A stretch of DNA of 64,000 nucleotides from Tubiluchus corallicola (GCA_030141605.1 JAQGDQ010000162.1:406257-470256); one strand, 5' to 3'; shown: positions 11,613-48,503, counted from the first letter of the stretch. The notes: generated by a model from the letters alone, not told the origin. Program-made: numbers and translations.

Positions 11613-13782
11613 CGTGCGTGTCATGTTCATGAGGTGTCACAGGAAAACGTCCTGAACGTTTAATCACGATATCACAAGAAAATAACGAAATCGGCTTGAA
11701 AATCACTATCCTAGTGATAGACAGACGATTTACAATTACACCAGAAATTTTAGGTCATTTCCTTGGCTTCCTCCAAATTAATACAGAACATTTTTAAATG
11801 ACGTCAGGTGCTTTTAAATAAAAATAAATGCTGGAAACAAATTTGTCAGTTTTGTTAAAATTAACAGCAAGGTAAAATTTACGTGTTCATGATTTTCACC
11901 GCTAGACGAATGAGTTCCTTTCAGCAACTGACACAGTTTCTTGCTTCTTTGACGTACCAGCAGCCAGCGAATTTTTGCCTTTAGTTCTCTATGTGTCCAT
12001 TGTACACTTTCATCAAATGAATTCCAAGTACCGTAGGCCTAAGTTCCATTTCTACTGATAGCAATTTTTCATCACTGCTTCATTTTTTGTGGTGAAGACC
12101 ACGATGTAACTTGGTTGATTTGCCTTTTTCATTGTTTTGTTAGTTGTTCATAGCCACTAACTAACTAGGTCAAAATCAAATTACAGAATTCGGTGAGAAA
12201 CTAACCTGGAGCACAAATTAGAATCAGCCAGCGGATTCATAACACTGTCATGTATTAAGTGGTTTAGGCCTTTATATCGACATGGCTGTTTTTCAGCTGA
12301 TGGTTAGCTGACATTGTTTCGGTATTTAAATATTTAATACAAACGTTTGTTTTTGCTTAAAACCCGCTAACGCTGTATAGCTGTAGGTTTCATAGCTAAA
12401 CTGTAATGCATTGTAATTTGACGTTGTGAAATTTGTGCTTTATCGGGTTCTTGCTTCTTGTATTATTATTATTACACAATCTAAATTTGGGCACATTTGT
12501 TGCGCCGTCCGGTATAATCGAATTTGTCACGTACTATGTATGTTTGCTTTTCCATTTTTATTTTTTCGTTATTTGTCCCAAATACATTAAATCCATTGGA
12601 AAGTTGCTTTGTACTTCGCCGAGTTCGATCAGTTTATTTGTGAAATCATCTAATCCATCAACCATAAGTCTAACCACAACCATGACCATTAATGAAATCA
12701 TAACATTTTATCTGTTACACAAGCAAACAGAAATTGTTTTTAGGTCAACAGGTTCATAGAAAATTACTTAACTTTAACTTTGCAAAAATAAGATCGTAAA
12801 TGCAGTCATCTTTGCCTCCTTATCTGATTCAGACCATTATAGTATCCCAGTTACATGTTTCATTCAAAAATTTAAACCAAGTTAACATTCAGTAATTAAT
12901 AAACTAACATTTAAGAGCAGTTTTTGAACTGAAAGGCTTTGCACACGTGTGCAGTTGGTTAAGACAGGTGCCACGGGTCATGTGACTTTACCTGTTCTAC
13001 AAAAAGTCTAATCAAAGTTTCCACCAGGAGATGGAGCCACGATGTAAATATTCATCCTATAGTACGAGAAATATATTTCACTATTTATTGTAAGCATGTC
13101 TTGTATCACTGTAATGTATGTTCTTTTATATGGTACTTTTTGTAGAGAAATAAAGATATAAATAAAACCAATGGACAAAATAAAAGTTTACGACATCTTG
13201 AATTTTATGTGTAACACTGACTACAATGAATATGACAAATTTTAGTAATCAGTTACACGACTTACATCTTAGCTTACTTATACTTGACCTTCCACACTTG
13301 AAGATGTATCAAAAGTTAATAAATTGTGTAAATAATACTTCTAATTACGAAATTAATATTCCAACTATCACTTCTGAACATGGATAAAATTTTGCTAGAG
13401 AACAATAAAGTGGATTTGTGGGATTATAAATTCTAATTACGGTCCTGGCATTTATTTGAAAAAAATTTGTAGAAATGCGGAAAAAATCAAAATATTTGCT
13501 GGATTTCGATGTTGAATAATAGGTTTACATACTTATTAATAAAACTGATGTTAAGAAATCGATAATTTTTTCCCTTTCACAAATTAACTCTAACATGAAA
13601 AACATACGTATGATATTTACCAGACGAATTTGAAATACCATAACAAACTAGAAAACGACCAAAACTGCATTCCTTATGACTGTCTTCAAAACGTCCTGCC
13701 CACCTTGTGAGTTGTATTTAGGGTAAAAGTGAGGAAATAATAATTTCTGTTATGTAGGTGTAGTTTGTTGTTTACAGTGGGC
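11613..13782. other. Intergenic, no gene seen
   Basis: AT-rich sequence between the GABA-B-type gene and the first rhodopsin-like GPCR. The 108-codon frame at 12433-12759 is hydrophobic then Ser/Thr-rich, without splice sites or a recognisable domain. AATAAA-type hexamers near 13150-13165 could be the tail of an old retroelement. Confidence 0.5.
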
Positions 13783-14028
<246 letters not shown>

Positions 14029-14371
14029 ACTCACAGTTGATTAAATTTTGATTCAACCGCAACTACAGGCCCGGATGTGAACCAAGGAGGTCTGCGTAAA
14101 CAAGACGCCCACTAAACTACTGGTCCACTGCAGTGTTATTAATCAACCTGGTCAAATGTTCGTCCCTTCTGGCTAGACTATTGAATTCAGCATCTTCAAC
14201 GTGAATTCTCCGCTCACGCTAATCAAATTAAAAATGATAATCTAATTAATTAGAATCACACTAGAGCGAGCGATTTAATAGTGGATTTGCTGAGTTTGGT
14301 TAGCCAGCTATTAGCGATAACGATAAGTATTGGACTGCCATGACGACTATTTAGTTTGTTATATATATATA

Positions 14372-14490
14372 GAGGTCTAGGCGTGTGCCTTATAAACAGA
14401 AGATGTGTGGTTCAAATACAGGACGTATTCCAACTTTTTCACATTTGTTGTCTTTGAAGTTCGGTATCAAAATTAATTGCGAGTTTGTTC
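14372..14490 (+). mobile_element. SINE of the 42503 family, degraded copy
   Basis: Shares with the element at 42503-42622 the order GCGT(A/G)TGC, AAGCAGAAG-like block, GGTTCAAAT B box, GTATTCCAACTTT, CACATT and a GAAGTT/GGT(A/T)TCAAAATT tail. The tRNA-like T arm has lost pairing here. Confidence 0.5.
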
Positions 14491-14903
14491 CACAAAATTT
14501 ATTATTATTTATTATTTTTAGCTACACAATTAAGTTAAAACTAACTTCTGTATATTATAGAGTGGTATATTATGTGCATTAACGTTATTCAAAAACAAAA
14601 ATATAAATATTCAACCAACTGCAGCCCTCAGTAATGATGAATAGCCAGCGCCCTCATATGAAGTTACCATGTGGGGCAAAAACTTATTTTGAGCTTGCCT
14701 CATTCCATAGAACCTTTTGGAGCAAAAAGAACATATTCCTGGCCTATCAGCTCAGACATATATTTGTAGCAACTTTGGCGACTTGGCTTCGTTATTAGTT
14801 CTTTGAGTGGGTAATTATAAATACAGAAGTGGGAAGAACAAATTAAGTTCATGATTCTCAGTTTCTTCTCTAATCTCTCCAGATTTCTCTGACATCAGTC
14901 CTT

Positions 14904-14955
14904 CAGCATAGCAATTCACCTATGCAGCATAGCAATTCACCTATGCAGCATAGCG
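14904..14955. repeat. Short 27-bp tandem repeat
   Basis: The block CAGCATAGCAATTCACCTATG occurs twice with a third partial copy, between the minus-strand GPCR and the upstream SINE fragment. No function is evident. Confidence 0.7.
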
Positions 14956-15146
14956 TAGCAGCATAGAATGTCTTACCCTGTTGTCTAACTTGCCCCAAAG
15001 CCTTCTACATAATAAAGTCTGTTTCTTATTATTCCTTCTTTTTCTCGTAAGTTCCATACAGAATATATCTGAGCAGAAAGCATTAATGTTCCTCAGTGTC
15101 AATGCCCTACAAAGAACATGTAAAGGTCGGTTGCTCTATGTTATCT

Positions 15147-16061
15147 TCACTGGTGTTGAGATGTTCTTCTAGCGGTGTCAACTTTGTCCGTTATTGACAT
15201 TTTATCAAACAAAAGTTTTTTGAAGGCCGTTCTGAAGTCTTTGCTTGAGAATGCGTATATGACTGGATTAACCGCACTATTGGTGAACCCAAGCGCAAAT
15301 AAAAGCGCGGAAGCCTCGTAGTTCCACGCGTAATTACCTGTACAATAACTCCAGGCTTCGTACAAATACGCAGAACCCCAGCAGAGCACAAAAGCAAATG
15401 TAACAATGGCTAGGATTTTCGTTGCTTTCATCTGAACCATGCTGATCTCGTCTCCTTGGCCTTGGCTATGTATCTTCAGGACTTGCTTCCTTGCGATTCT
15501 CCAGATCAATGCATACAAGACAAAGATCACGAGCATCGGCAAGAAGAAGGCTATAGTGATGTCGAGTATCATCAAATTGAACATGCCGTACATCTCTCTC
15601 AAGACGCAAATAGCAATTGCCTCAGTAATGGCGAAGAACCAAGTGAAACAAAGTGCCACAGTGATTACAGTCTTGGTTACAATAACTGAGTACTTGAATG
15701 GATAGGCGACACCTACGTATCTTTCAGCAGCTATTACACACAAGTGAAATGCACTTGCATTTACCATTGCGTACATATAACTGTACCTTATCACCAGGAA
15801 CGCTGTGTCACCAAGGGCTTCTTGACTGAACAATGCTGCAATCTCAATCGGTGCAGAAAACGCAACTGCTAAATCTGTTACTGCAAGTGAGGCAACAAGA
15901 GCGTTAGTTTTTGTTCGTAAACTCGGATATTTATACATTGAAATTACCACTAACAGGTTTCCAGGGATTATTAAAGTAGCTGATAAACCGAGAATAAAGA
16001 CTGTCAGTATAGCTACAGGTTTGTATAAGTTAACTAAGTAACTTGCTGTGTGATTTAGCAT
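15147..16061 (-). CDS. Rhodopsin-like (class A) GPCR, single exon
   Basis: 304 residues, seven membrane segments. Landmarks: GN in TM1 (N35, position 1.50), LAVTD in TM2 (D63, 2.50), ERY at 113-115 instead of DRY, W141 in TM4, a Pro in TM5 (FFLPM), CWGS in TM6 where CWxP is usual, and NPVIY in TM7, followed by an amphipathic helix-8 segment. The cysteine at 3.25 is replaced by L89 and the second extracellular loop is very short with no partner cysteine, as in melanocortin, S1P/LPA and cannabinoid receptors. N-glycosylation motif NHT at residues 3-5. The third inner loop carries KQVLKIHSQGQG, shared with the GPCR at 20086-21060. It should be a plasma-membrane receptor coupled to G proteins; the ligand cannot be told. 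Confidence 0.93.
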   Translation of the reverse strand: MLNHTASYLVNLYKPVAILTVFILGLSATLIIPGNLLVVISMYKYPSLRTKTNALVASLAVTDLAVAFSAPIEIAALFSQEALGDTAFLVIRYSYMYAMVNASAFHLCVIAAERYVGVAYPFKYSVIVTKTVITVALCFTWFFAITEAIAICVLREMYGMFNLMILDITIAFFLPMLVIFVLYALIWRIARKQVLKIHSQGQGDEISMVQMKATKILAIVTFAFVLCWGSAYLYEAWSYCTGNYAWNYEASALLFALGFTNSAVNPVIYAFSSKDFRTAFKKLLFDKMSITDKVDTARRTSQHQ

Positions 16062-18129
16062 GCTTATTGCATCATTAATATATTATTTAGCTGAATCACA
16101 CAAACTGAGCAACAAAAATAGTCCTAATGAAAAGATTCCCTTTTCACCATTTTGAGTTTCACCATTGATGGAAATGTCATTAGCGCTTTTAAACAATGAA
16201 ACGATCTTCCAACATGAAGGTTCATTGCAAAACACCATCACAGTATCTCCACTTTCACAATATATGCGGACTCTTTTTACGAAGCGTTCTGAAACTTTTT
16301 GCTCTAAATTATCATCTTAAATTTACCATCATGAATTCCGAACGTCTCTCCGCAAACTTGGATTTTACAGTCGAGCCATCACTAGCGCGCATGCGCCAAC
16401 ACCTCCACGGCGAGCCGTCATCATCTTAATGCCCATCACGCTTGCTGTAGACATTGGCAGGCAGAATTCTAAAATTAAAGAAATCTACCTTTCAGACAGG
16501 TAAACACAGCAGTAATCTAGCAAAAACTAGACGCTGCTATGCCAGTGGTTTGTCAGCATTACTTCTGCAGTGAGTATTTGCCGTTCATTACATCTCACTG
16601 ATGAATCTAAACCTTGCATACGTCTCATAAAACATGATTGGCTAAGTATAGAAAAAATTGCCACCAAATGCCCCACCGGACACCGGTTTGGATACCGGGA
16701 AGCATAATGCTGCTAATTAGTATAAAATGCACTCATGCATATTCCATCCTATTTGCCGCCAATATATTATGCCATTATAATTCAACGCTTTTAGTTATCC
16801 AATCCACCTTGCTGATAGGAGCTTATAAAACGTTTGCTACTTGATCAGACCCGATTGTCCGGGGACTACAATATAAGCTGTTCTTGAACTGATATTGCTC
16901 TGTAAAACTCAGATCGTTTCCTAGTTTCTGAGTTTCTATCGTACATGAAATGGTGATTATTCTGATCTCAATGTTAACACAATTTATAGAAGCACTTTTA
17001 TATCTGTATCTGCTATGTTAACTGCAGACATGCTAACATATCCAAGGCACAAGATAGTGTCACTATATGCCGGCAATCTTGTCAGAATATTGACAAACAA
17101 TGTTTTCAAAAATGTTGTGCCATTTTGAAACAGTGTGTCTTATTTTTGTCCAAAATGGGAACCTTCTTAGTACAACATTGTACAACAATATTTTATAACC
17201 ATTTTCAGGCAAGATTAATATAGTAGTCATGGCAACGGCAATAATAAATAGGAATTAAAAATTCAAGAATTAAAAAACAAAGAAAAAAGAAAGAACAAAA
17301 TATGATGTTTCAAAGTGCCACTGCCGTTTATCTTCACGACAAAGAACAAAAGAATCACATAAAATTACCAATACTAATTTCGTGGGGAATTTTTTATCGT
17401 ACATAGTGTACTGACCACCCCTTTCACATTAAATGGAAGTTTCTGTCGAAGCCGTATAAAATCGGTCTTCTCTGCTCTTTTACTGGTCCAGTTAGTTTAA
17501 TTCACGACCGTGTAAACTCCATTTCATCATTATTTTTGAATCTACTTCATGTAATTTTCCAATAAAGGTGTCGTTTCTCTCACACGTCATTGGATGGATG
17601 TCACTAATAGACTGTTTGGCTCCGCATCTGCTGGTACCGAACCAACCTGGGTAGTTTTAGGCCTTGTCGGCCAGGTACCGTCACAGGCCTCAGTCACAGA
17701 AAAGATTGGGACACAATCAGAAACTAACGTGTTCGCTTGAAATGTCGTATGTTTGCTTTTTTCCTTGTTTTTAACTGTGAGATTTTTAGCATTGAACAGT
17801 AATAAAAATACGTTTTAATAATAACGTTAGCATCTTTCATAGAGGACCAGTTTACAATGAACGTGTAAGCTTAATTTTTGATATATGATAGCTGAAAGAG
17901 AATAATAACATAGACCTGCAATACCTTTATTACAATACAACACAGTACCATACAACACCTACTATATTTAAAAAAAATTATAGGTAAATATATTAAAATT
18001 CTTACGCCTAATAAAATTCAATACAACACCTACTATAACATGAACGAAAACTGGATCCCAATCTTAGACTGCAGCTCTAAACAATCTACCTCTGAAACAT
18101 AGAAAGAGGACATACTGTTTTTTCAAAAA
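16062..18129. other. Intergenic, no gene seen
   Basis: Upstream of the first rhodopsin-like GPCR. It contains short frames without splice support, a GGATGGATGTCACTA block (17590) also seen in variant form near 10780 and 59455, and a duplicated CAATACAACAC(A/C) block around 17935 and 18010. The promoter of the GPCR should lie at its left end, but no core element stands out. Confidence 0.4.
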
Positions 18130-18661
18130 TGATTTACGTGAAAGGATTACTACCACAGAAACCCAATTCCGCCTTCGCGCGGTTAGTTCTTCCCTGTACA
18201 CGCGCTTCGCCCTTCGTCAGCTAGATAGACACTAGCGCCTGCATCTCGCAAACGCGTTGCACAAAAACAGGTGCTGTACCTTTCAATTTAGATGTGTTGA
18301 TGTGTTTAGTTCTGACGTGGTGCAGACATTCGACAGCTCATGTGTGAGCATAGCGATAAATATGAAATTTACTTTTTAAACTTGCCGAGTTTTTGTATAT
18401 CACACTAAATGATGTACAGTTGTACTGTACTCCAATTTCTGCTTTTGCAAACACGTGCAACCCTCTCATGAAATATTTGCGCTGTTAAAAGTTGTGTTCA
18501 GTCTTGATGTCGTCATTAGTTGGGCTCACGCGCCGTTAACTATTTTTTTAAACTATTAATTGATTATGAGAAACGCTTTGGCAGCATTATAGTTGTTAAA
18601 ATGTATACGTCAAAATACTACTTCAAGATGGGGTAGGATATGAAAATTTGTCCTGTTTCCT
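18130..18661 (+). mobile_element. Family B miniature element, copy 1
   Basis: Shares blocks with copies at 26009, about 32800 and 43290: CCGAGTTTTTGTATATCACAC, AAACACGTGCAA, ATGTCGTCA(T/C)TAGTTG, AAACGCTTTG and the right end CCTGTTTCCT before TTAA (18662-18665). Its left part also contains GCGTTGCACAAAAA, found reversed near 26375. No coding capacity. The TTAA at its right end is shared with the adjacent family A copy. Confidence 0.7.
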
Positions 18662-18665
18662 TTAA

Positions 18666-19292
18666 AGCACAAGAAAACCCTCCACATAAATAAAGCTTAA
18701 AAAATTCGTCTTGAAATTTTATACCGCTTAGACACTGCCTACAGGGCTTAGAACTCCCGCGATAACCATTAGACGCAGCCATTTTGACAGTAAATCTTGT
18801 GAAACAAGTTTAGATAATATTGTGTAAAGTTTGAAAAAATAATCAAAGCAATTGTTGCGCACACGTCGCTAACTAAGTAAAATTTTAGATTGCTGTATCC
18901 TGTCAGTAAGATTAAAAATACGTTTCTCGGTTAGTGAGTGGTGCATCCTGGAGGTGAATCAACGACATTATACAAATTGGTGAAAACATTTTAAATAATT
19001 AATATTTTTTCTAGTTACATAAGTCTTTGGAGCAGGTAAGCGAAAGGTTAAGTAACATAACATTGCATGGAAAGTTTTTTGGGACATAGTTTAGCATTTT
19101 CTTTTCTTCTCCTGATTTACGTTGTGGGCATATGACGTCATGTAATGGCGTGGTCGGAACAGTAATTGCTGAGACTTCAAATGAAAAAAAAACAAAAAAT
19201 CCTTTCAACGCGAGTACTATACACGCATAAAATGCAATAAAGTAGTATAATCTTTTAAGGCGATTTTTCTGAAACCTACTTCAGGTACCCCT
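18666..19292 (-). mobile_element. Family A miniature element, copy 4
   Basis: Reverse orientation, matching copies 2 and 3 throughout: it begins (plus strand) AGCACAAGAAAACCCTCC after the TTAA at 18662 and ends AGGTACCCCT. Interior blocks include GACGCAGCCATTTTGACAGT and GGTGCATCCTGGAGG. The 65-codon minus frame at 19011-19208 is inside it and is not a gene. Confidence 0.8.
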
Positions 19293-19592
19293 TCTCTTGT
19301 CTTTTAAGTAAGAAGCACAGTAAGAAGTAAGAAGTAAGTAAGTAAGAAGTGCTTGTGAAAGAACACTTAATAGCTAGCAAACTTCAAATCAATGAAGCTG
19401 GAAAATCACAAAAATGCCTTTCAAGGAGCAGCACCTATTAACAATTCAAATTACATTGATCTACTGAGTTTTACAGTCGGATGCACTGTATAATGAAATA
19501 TGTTCTAAATAACATAAATAGATAAAAACAATTAATAGATTAAACGTTTACAACATTTAGCTGGGAATGGTCAGCTGGAATTCTTAATTCAA

Positions 19593-20072
19593 AGGGTAAA
19601 GAAAAGGCAAATTTAAAGTATGTCCAAAAACATTCCACACAAAGTTACATTTCGTGGCATTAGGTTACCTGCTTGAAAGACTTATGCTACTAAAAAAGAA
19701 CATTCTTAATAATTTAGACTGTTCGCGCCATTTGGAGAAACGTCGTTGACTCACCTTCCCAGTGTGCATCACTGGCTCACCAAAAAACGTATTTTTAAAC
19801 TTATTGAGAAGAGAAAGTAATTTATACCTTTTCTTCGTTAGTGAAATATGCAGTACGAATGCTATGATTAGTTTTCAATCGTTACATAATGTTATCTAAT
19901 CTGCTTTCAAACGACTTAAATTAAAATTGCTGTGCCGCACGGCCTTCCCAGAAGTTCTAATTTACAAGTTTTATACAACGTTACTGCTACTACAAGCTCT
20001 GTGCACAATAAGGCAGCATTACTGGTTGATACAAAATTTCAAAGTGATTAATGAAGAGTGTTTTCTCGTTCT
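19593..20072 (+). mobile_element. Family A miniature element, copy 5
   Basis: Left end AGGGTAAAGAAAAGGC after TCAA (a mutated TTAA); right end GTGTTTTCTCGTTCT followed by TTAA at 20073-20076. It belongs with copies 1 and 7. It ends 13 bases from the stop codon of the minus-strand GPCR at 20086, so that gene's 3' UTR and polyadenylation site must lie in or beyond the element. Confidence 0.8.
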
Positions 20073-20085
20073 TTAACTTACAATG

Positions 20086-21060
20086 TTAACACTTATCATA
20101 TCTCAAAATTTCCTTAAAAGCTACTTTAAATTTTCTATTTGTCAATGCGTAAATGAAAGGATTAATTCCGCTGTTGCTAAATCCAATTGAAAACAAAAGA
20201 TATTTAAAAAGTGGCATGGATTCAAATGAAATATTAAACATAGTATTATGTATGTATAAGCAAATGGAATATATACGAGATGGACCCCAACATATCAGAA
20301 AAGCAAGAGCAACTATGGCTAAAGTTTTTGTAGCTTTCATTTGTATCACCCCTGTTCTTGACTTTGACCTTCCTTGACCTTCGTTGTGTATCTGTAACAC
20401 TTGTTTCCTTGCAGTTTTCCAGATCAGGGCATACAAGACTAGTATGACTAGCATTGGCAAGTGAAAAGCTCCTACCACTTCGGGCACCATTAAGAAGTAC
20501 ATCTTATTCACATTGATCAACGTGACAACTGTGGCTGCTTCACCTATAGCAAAAATCCAGCAAACGCAGATTCCAAAAATAACGGTTTCCTTTCTCACGA
20601 TAACGTGATACTTAAATGGCTGCATGACGGCAACGTACCTCTCAGCAGCTATCAAGCATAAATGAAACGAACTGGTGTTTATCATTCCGTGCTGGAAACT
20701 GCCTCGTATCACGTTAAACAGCAGGTTTGAGCTAACCTTTACATTCAGCAGTCGTATGATTTCGGCTGGTACTGACATTCCAACTAACAGATCAGCCACT
20801 GCTAGCGACGCAATAATCGCATTGGTTTTGGTCTGCAAATATTCAAACTTGTAAACAGCTATTAGCACTAACAAGTTTCCTGGAATAATAACGATGCTAG
20901 ACAACAAATACACGGACACTATCACGGCTACCAGGGTATCGTCAAACGCACAGTGATGTACGTTATCAGCTTCAATAGGGTCTTCTATGTCTGTAGCATT
21001 CCATACAGAAGTCATGGTACTTATAGACCAATAATGACAAGCTGAGTGTGACAATTGCAC
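20086..21060 (-). CDS. Rhodopsin-like (class A) GPCR, single exon
   Basis: 324 residues from the first ATG; a second ATG at residue 16 (MTSVWNATD) may be the true start and keeps the glycosylation site NAT. Landmarks: PGN in TM1, LAVAD in TM2, ERY after TM3, W in TM4, CWGP in TM6, NPFIY in TM7, then a short tail ending YDKC. As in the neighbour at 15147, the cysteine at 3.25 is missing (Asn) and the second outer loop lacks a partner. Shared features with that neighbour (IIPGN, KTNA, FHLC, IAAERYV, RKQVL(Q/K)IH, EGQG/QGQG) make them paralogues about 4 kb apart in the same orientation. It keeps the canonical CWxP toggle that its neighbour lacks. Ligand unknown. Confidence 0.93.
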   Translation of the reverse strand: MQLSHSACHYWSISTMTSVWNATDIEDPIEADNVHHCAFDDTLVAVIVSVYLLSSIVIIPGNLLVLIAVYKFEYLQTKTNAIIASLAVADLLVGMSVPAEIIRLLNVKVSSNLLFNVIRGSFQHGMINTSSFHLCLIAAERYVAVMQPFKYHVIVRKETVIFGICVCWIFAIGEAATVVTLINVNKMYFLMVPEVVGAFHLPMLVILVLYALIWKTARKQVLQIHNEGQGRSKSRTGVIQMKATKTLAIVALAFLICWGPSRIYSICLYIHNTMFNISFESMPLFKYLLFSIGFSNSGINPFIYALTNRKFKVAFKEILRYDKC

Positions 21061-22049
21061 TTCTTTTAACTTGTGTAGATGAATCTGGCAAAGACGTAGC
21101 CAGTGATCAAGTGAGGCCTCAGCTTTGTTTCGCTTTTCTGTTTAGATATGCTTTGTTCACTGCATTAAGTGCAATCGCTACGCATTGTTTTCCCACCTGC
21201 GCAAAGTTGTTTCACCTGCAACTGACGTGTCGCCATTTTTATTTGCAGTTTCCAATAGAGTTTTATTTGTAGAAGCCTGATGGAATAAAAGATAGATCAC
21301 ATTTAGTGTCAACTGTGGTTTTAGCTTAATGAATGGCACAGTTTCAACAGATATTTAGTGTTTAATGTCAGATGGGAAACATTAGCGACATGCATTATAG
21401 TAATTTCCTGTCTCATTTTTGTAAGCTGAGAGGTTGATTAGTATGGCGTCCATGAAAGCAGAGCTAATATGATGTCAGTAGAACTTGTTGGTTAGTCATT
21501 TGGACAACTTGGCTATTTGATTAGCGGTTAGTTTTTCGATCACGCAGGCCGTCCGTCTAATGTGACGTCTGCATGTTTGTCTATTTTTCAGTGATTTGAT
21601 TGGCTAAACAATGAGTTCTAAAAATATTGTCGATAGTCTTGTAACATTTAATCATGGAATTCATTTGTTCTGTAGTTCAGAAAAAATACTTGAAGTGTAC
21701 TAGAGGCTAGCAACTAATGAAATTTCCATACAATTGCATAATAGCAGTCAAACTGTATAAAAAATTACAAAGGTTTATGCTTGTAATCTCGTTTGCAAAA
21801 GGTTTAAGCGCTGGAAAACATTGACAATTTATTGGAGATCACTTATTGGTCACTGATAAGTTTCTAAATTGGAGCTGTTTGTAGAGGGTGCCCCAAAATT
21901 AACCTCCCACAAATCAATTTAAATTACACTTTCGCCGCATCTGTGAAACTTTGGTCCTCCATCCTGGACGATCTTTAATCCTTGGTGAATAAAGATCCTT
22001 GCCTTATAAATAATAAACTCCATCATGAATTCAAATAACGAGTAAAACT
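21061..22049. other. Intergenic, upstream of second GPCR
   Basis: No gene seen. The region should hold the promoter of the minus-strand GPCR; no TATA or other core motif is convincing. Confidence 0.4.
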
Positions 22050-22085
22050 AACAGTAACAGCAGCAGCAGCAGCAGCAGCAATAGC

Positions 22086-22144
<59 letters not shown>

Positions 22145-22202
22145 AAACAACAACAGCAGCAACAACAACAGCAAAAACAACAACAACGACTACAACAAGA
22201 GC

Positions 22203-22281
<79 letters not shown>

Positions 22282-22283
22282 GC

Positions 22284-22324
<41 letters not shown>

Positions 22325-22465
22325 AAAAACAACAACAACAACAACAACAGCAGCAACAGCAACAGCAACAAAAACAACAACAGCAGCAACAACAACAAAA
22401 ACAACAACAACAACAACAACAAAAACAACAACAGCAACAAAAACAACAACAACAACAATAAGAAC
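22050..22465. repeat. CAA/CAG trinucleotide microsatellite
   Basis: About 415 bases of (CAA)n with scattered CAG and AAA units. Long minus-strand frames (poly-Val, poly-Leu, poly-Cys) are artefacts. A plus-strand polyglutamine reading has no flanking coding sequence. Confidence 0.97.
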
Positions 22466-23286
22466 AATAACAGCAACAGCAGGAACAACAGCAACACATG
22501 CTTGGCAGTTGCAATTGAAACCATCATGACCATGAATTTCGACTCAAGAATTTACCAATGAAAATCCAAAAGAACTAAACAAATCAGCATGAGGGAGGGG
22601 AAAATGGCCGCATAACAGCTTACAATAACTAAGACAAACTAGATCTATTCACAGATCTATCTATTATTCAATGCTGCTAGGTTGTACTTGCTTGATACCG
22701 ATAAATTCGTGAAAGCCACTGAACAAGGAAAGCGGGGATGTTTGAACAGATTTTCTGTGTGCTCAGCTTTGCAAGATGAAAACAATTGGCTAGCTTTATT
22801 TCATCATACATGTGTGCGCATACTATAACCTACGTGCTTCGTGAGTTTGAGGGAAACTAGTGTTTCAATTAAGCTAACACCTGCGTTCACTGTTCTAGTG
22901 ACTACAGTTAGAGAAGCATTACAGTTTTCTGTTTACCAACTGTGCTACTGCTAAGTTAACCAAGCATTGGAAATTGTGTACCTGTACTTAAAAACCACAC
23001 CAATTTTGGATGAAAGGCGTTATATTGGTGAATAAATCATGCATAGTTCTTGCTTTATGGGCCACATGTATTGTGTCACCACAAGTCGTAATTGTCGTGC
23101 ATAACCTCAAAAATGGTCAGTGCCAAAACGAGAAATAGGCAAAAACTGACAATAACTAACTAAGTTCATGCGTTCACCATTTGACCATCTCTATAATTTT
23201 TATTACTGTAATCTCAGCGAAGCCTGAAGACGATTTTTTACAACGGGCAGCAGTAAATATGGTGTTTAGACAGGTCACGTGATCAA
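22466..23286. other. Upstream region of the glutamate receptor gene
   Basis: No gene or repeat array seen. It directly precedes the receptor start codon and should contain its promoter and 5' UTR; no core promoter motif is clear. Confidence 0.4.
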
Positions 23287-47736
<24,450 letters not shown>

Positions 47737-48024
47737 TGATAGAACCGTAAGTGAACCATCTCCTATTTTACAAAATCCAGAACATTGCAAACTGGAGTCC
47801 AGCATTTACATCTAGCTACAAGGCCTATTCGATGTTGATGTTTGTGGTGAGAACGGCACCCGGTATGTTGCTAAGGGCAGCCCGCTAAGATGAGCCACTA
47901 AACCAACTGAAGTATATACAAGCATCTATATTTCTCCCTCTATAAGAGGAATCATAATGGCGAATGAAAGTACCCAAAATAAGTAGTGAAGACAACCATC
48001 TATTCACTGATCAGTCTCAGCATT

Positions 48025-48503
48025 GGGGGCAGAAAAGGCAATTTTAAAGTAACAACAGAACTTTCCACACAAAGTTATATTACTTAATATTGATTGCGTT
48101 AACCTGCTTGAAAGACTTATGTAACTAGAAAAAAATTATAGTAATTTAAAATATTTGCGCCAGCTGGTAAAACAGAACTGACTCACCTTCCCAGTGTGCA
48201 TCACTGATTCACCAAAAAACGTACTTTTAATCTTATGTGGTTATACTTTTGCTTAGTTTGTGAAGTGTGCGCTACGAATGTTTTAATTATTTTTTCAAAC
48301 TTTACACAACGTTATTAAACCTGTTCCTAACGATACACCGACAACATGGCTGCATCCAACGGTCATCACAGGAGTTTAAATGCAAGTATTTTACAACGTT
48401 GCTGGTAATACAAGTTCTGTGCACAATAGCTCTGTGTATGGAGATGATACAAAACTTCAACGCGATTTTTGAGCTTTATTTATGAAGAGTGTTTTCTTAC
48501 CCT
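48025..48503 (+). mobile_element. Family A miniature element, copy 7
   Basis: Left end GGGGCAGAAAAGGCAATTTT; right end TGTTTTCTTACCCT followed by TTAA at 48504-48507. The right end reads AGGGTAAGAAAACACTC on the other strand, which resembles the left end of copy 5 (AGGGTAAAGAAAAGGC), revealing a terminal inverted repeat of about 12 bases. It lies 3' of the glutamate receptor stop codon and probably within its 3' UTR. Confidence 0.8.

Noticed and set aside
12433-12759. Membrane protein gene of 108 residues
   Set aside because: Hydrophobic start but no family resemblance, no splice or promoter support, AT-rich background.
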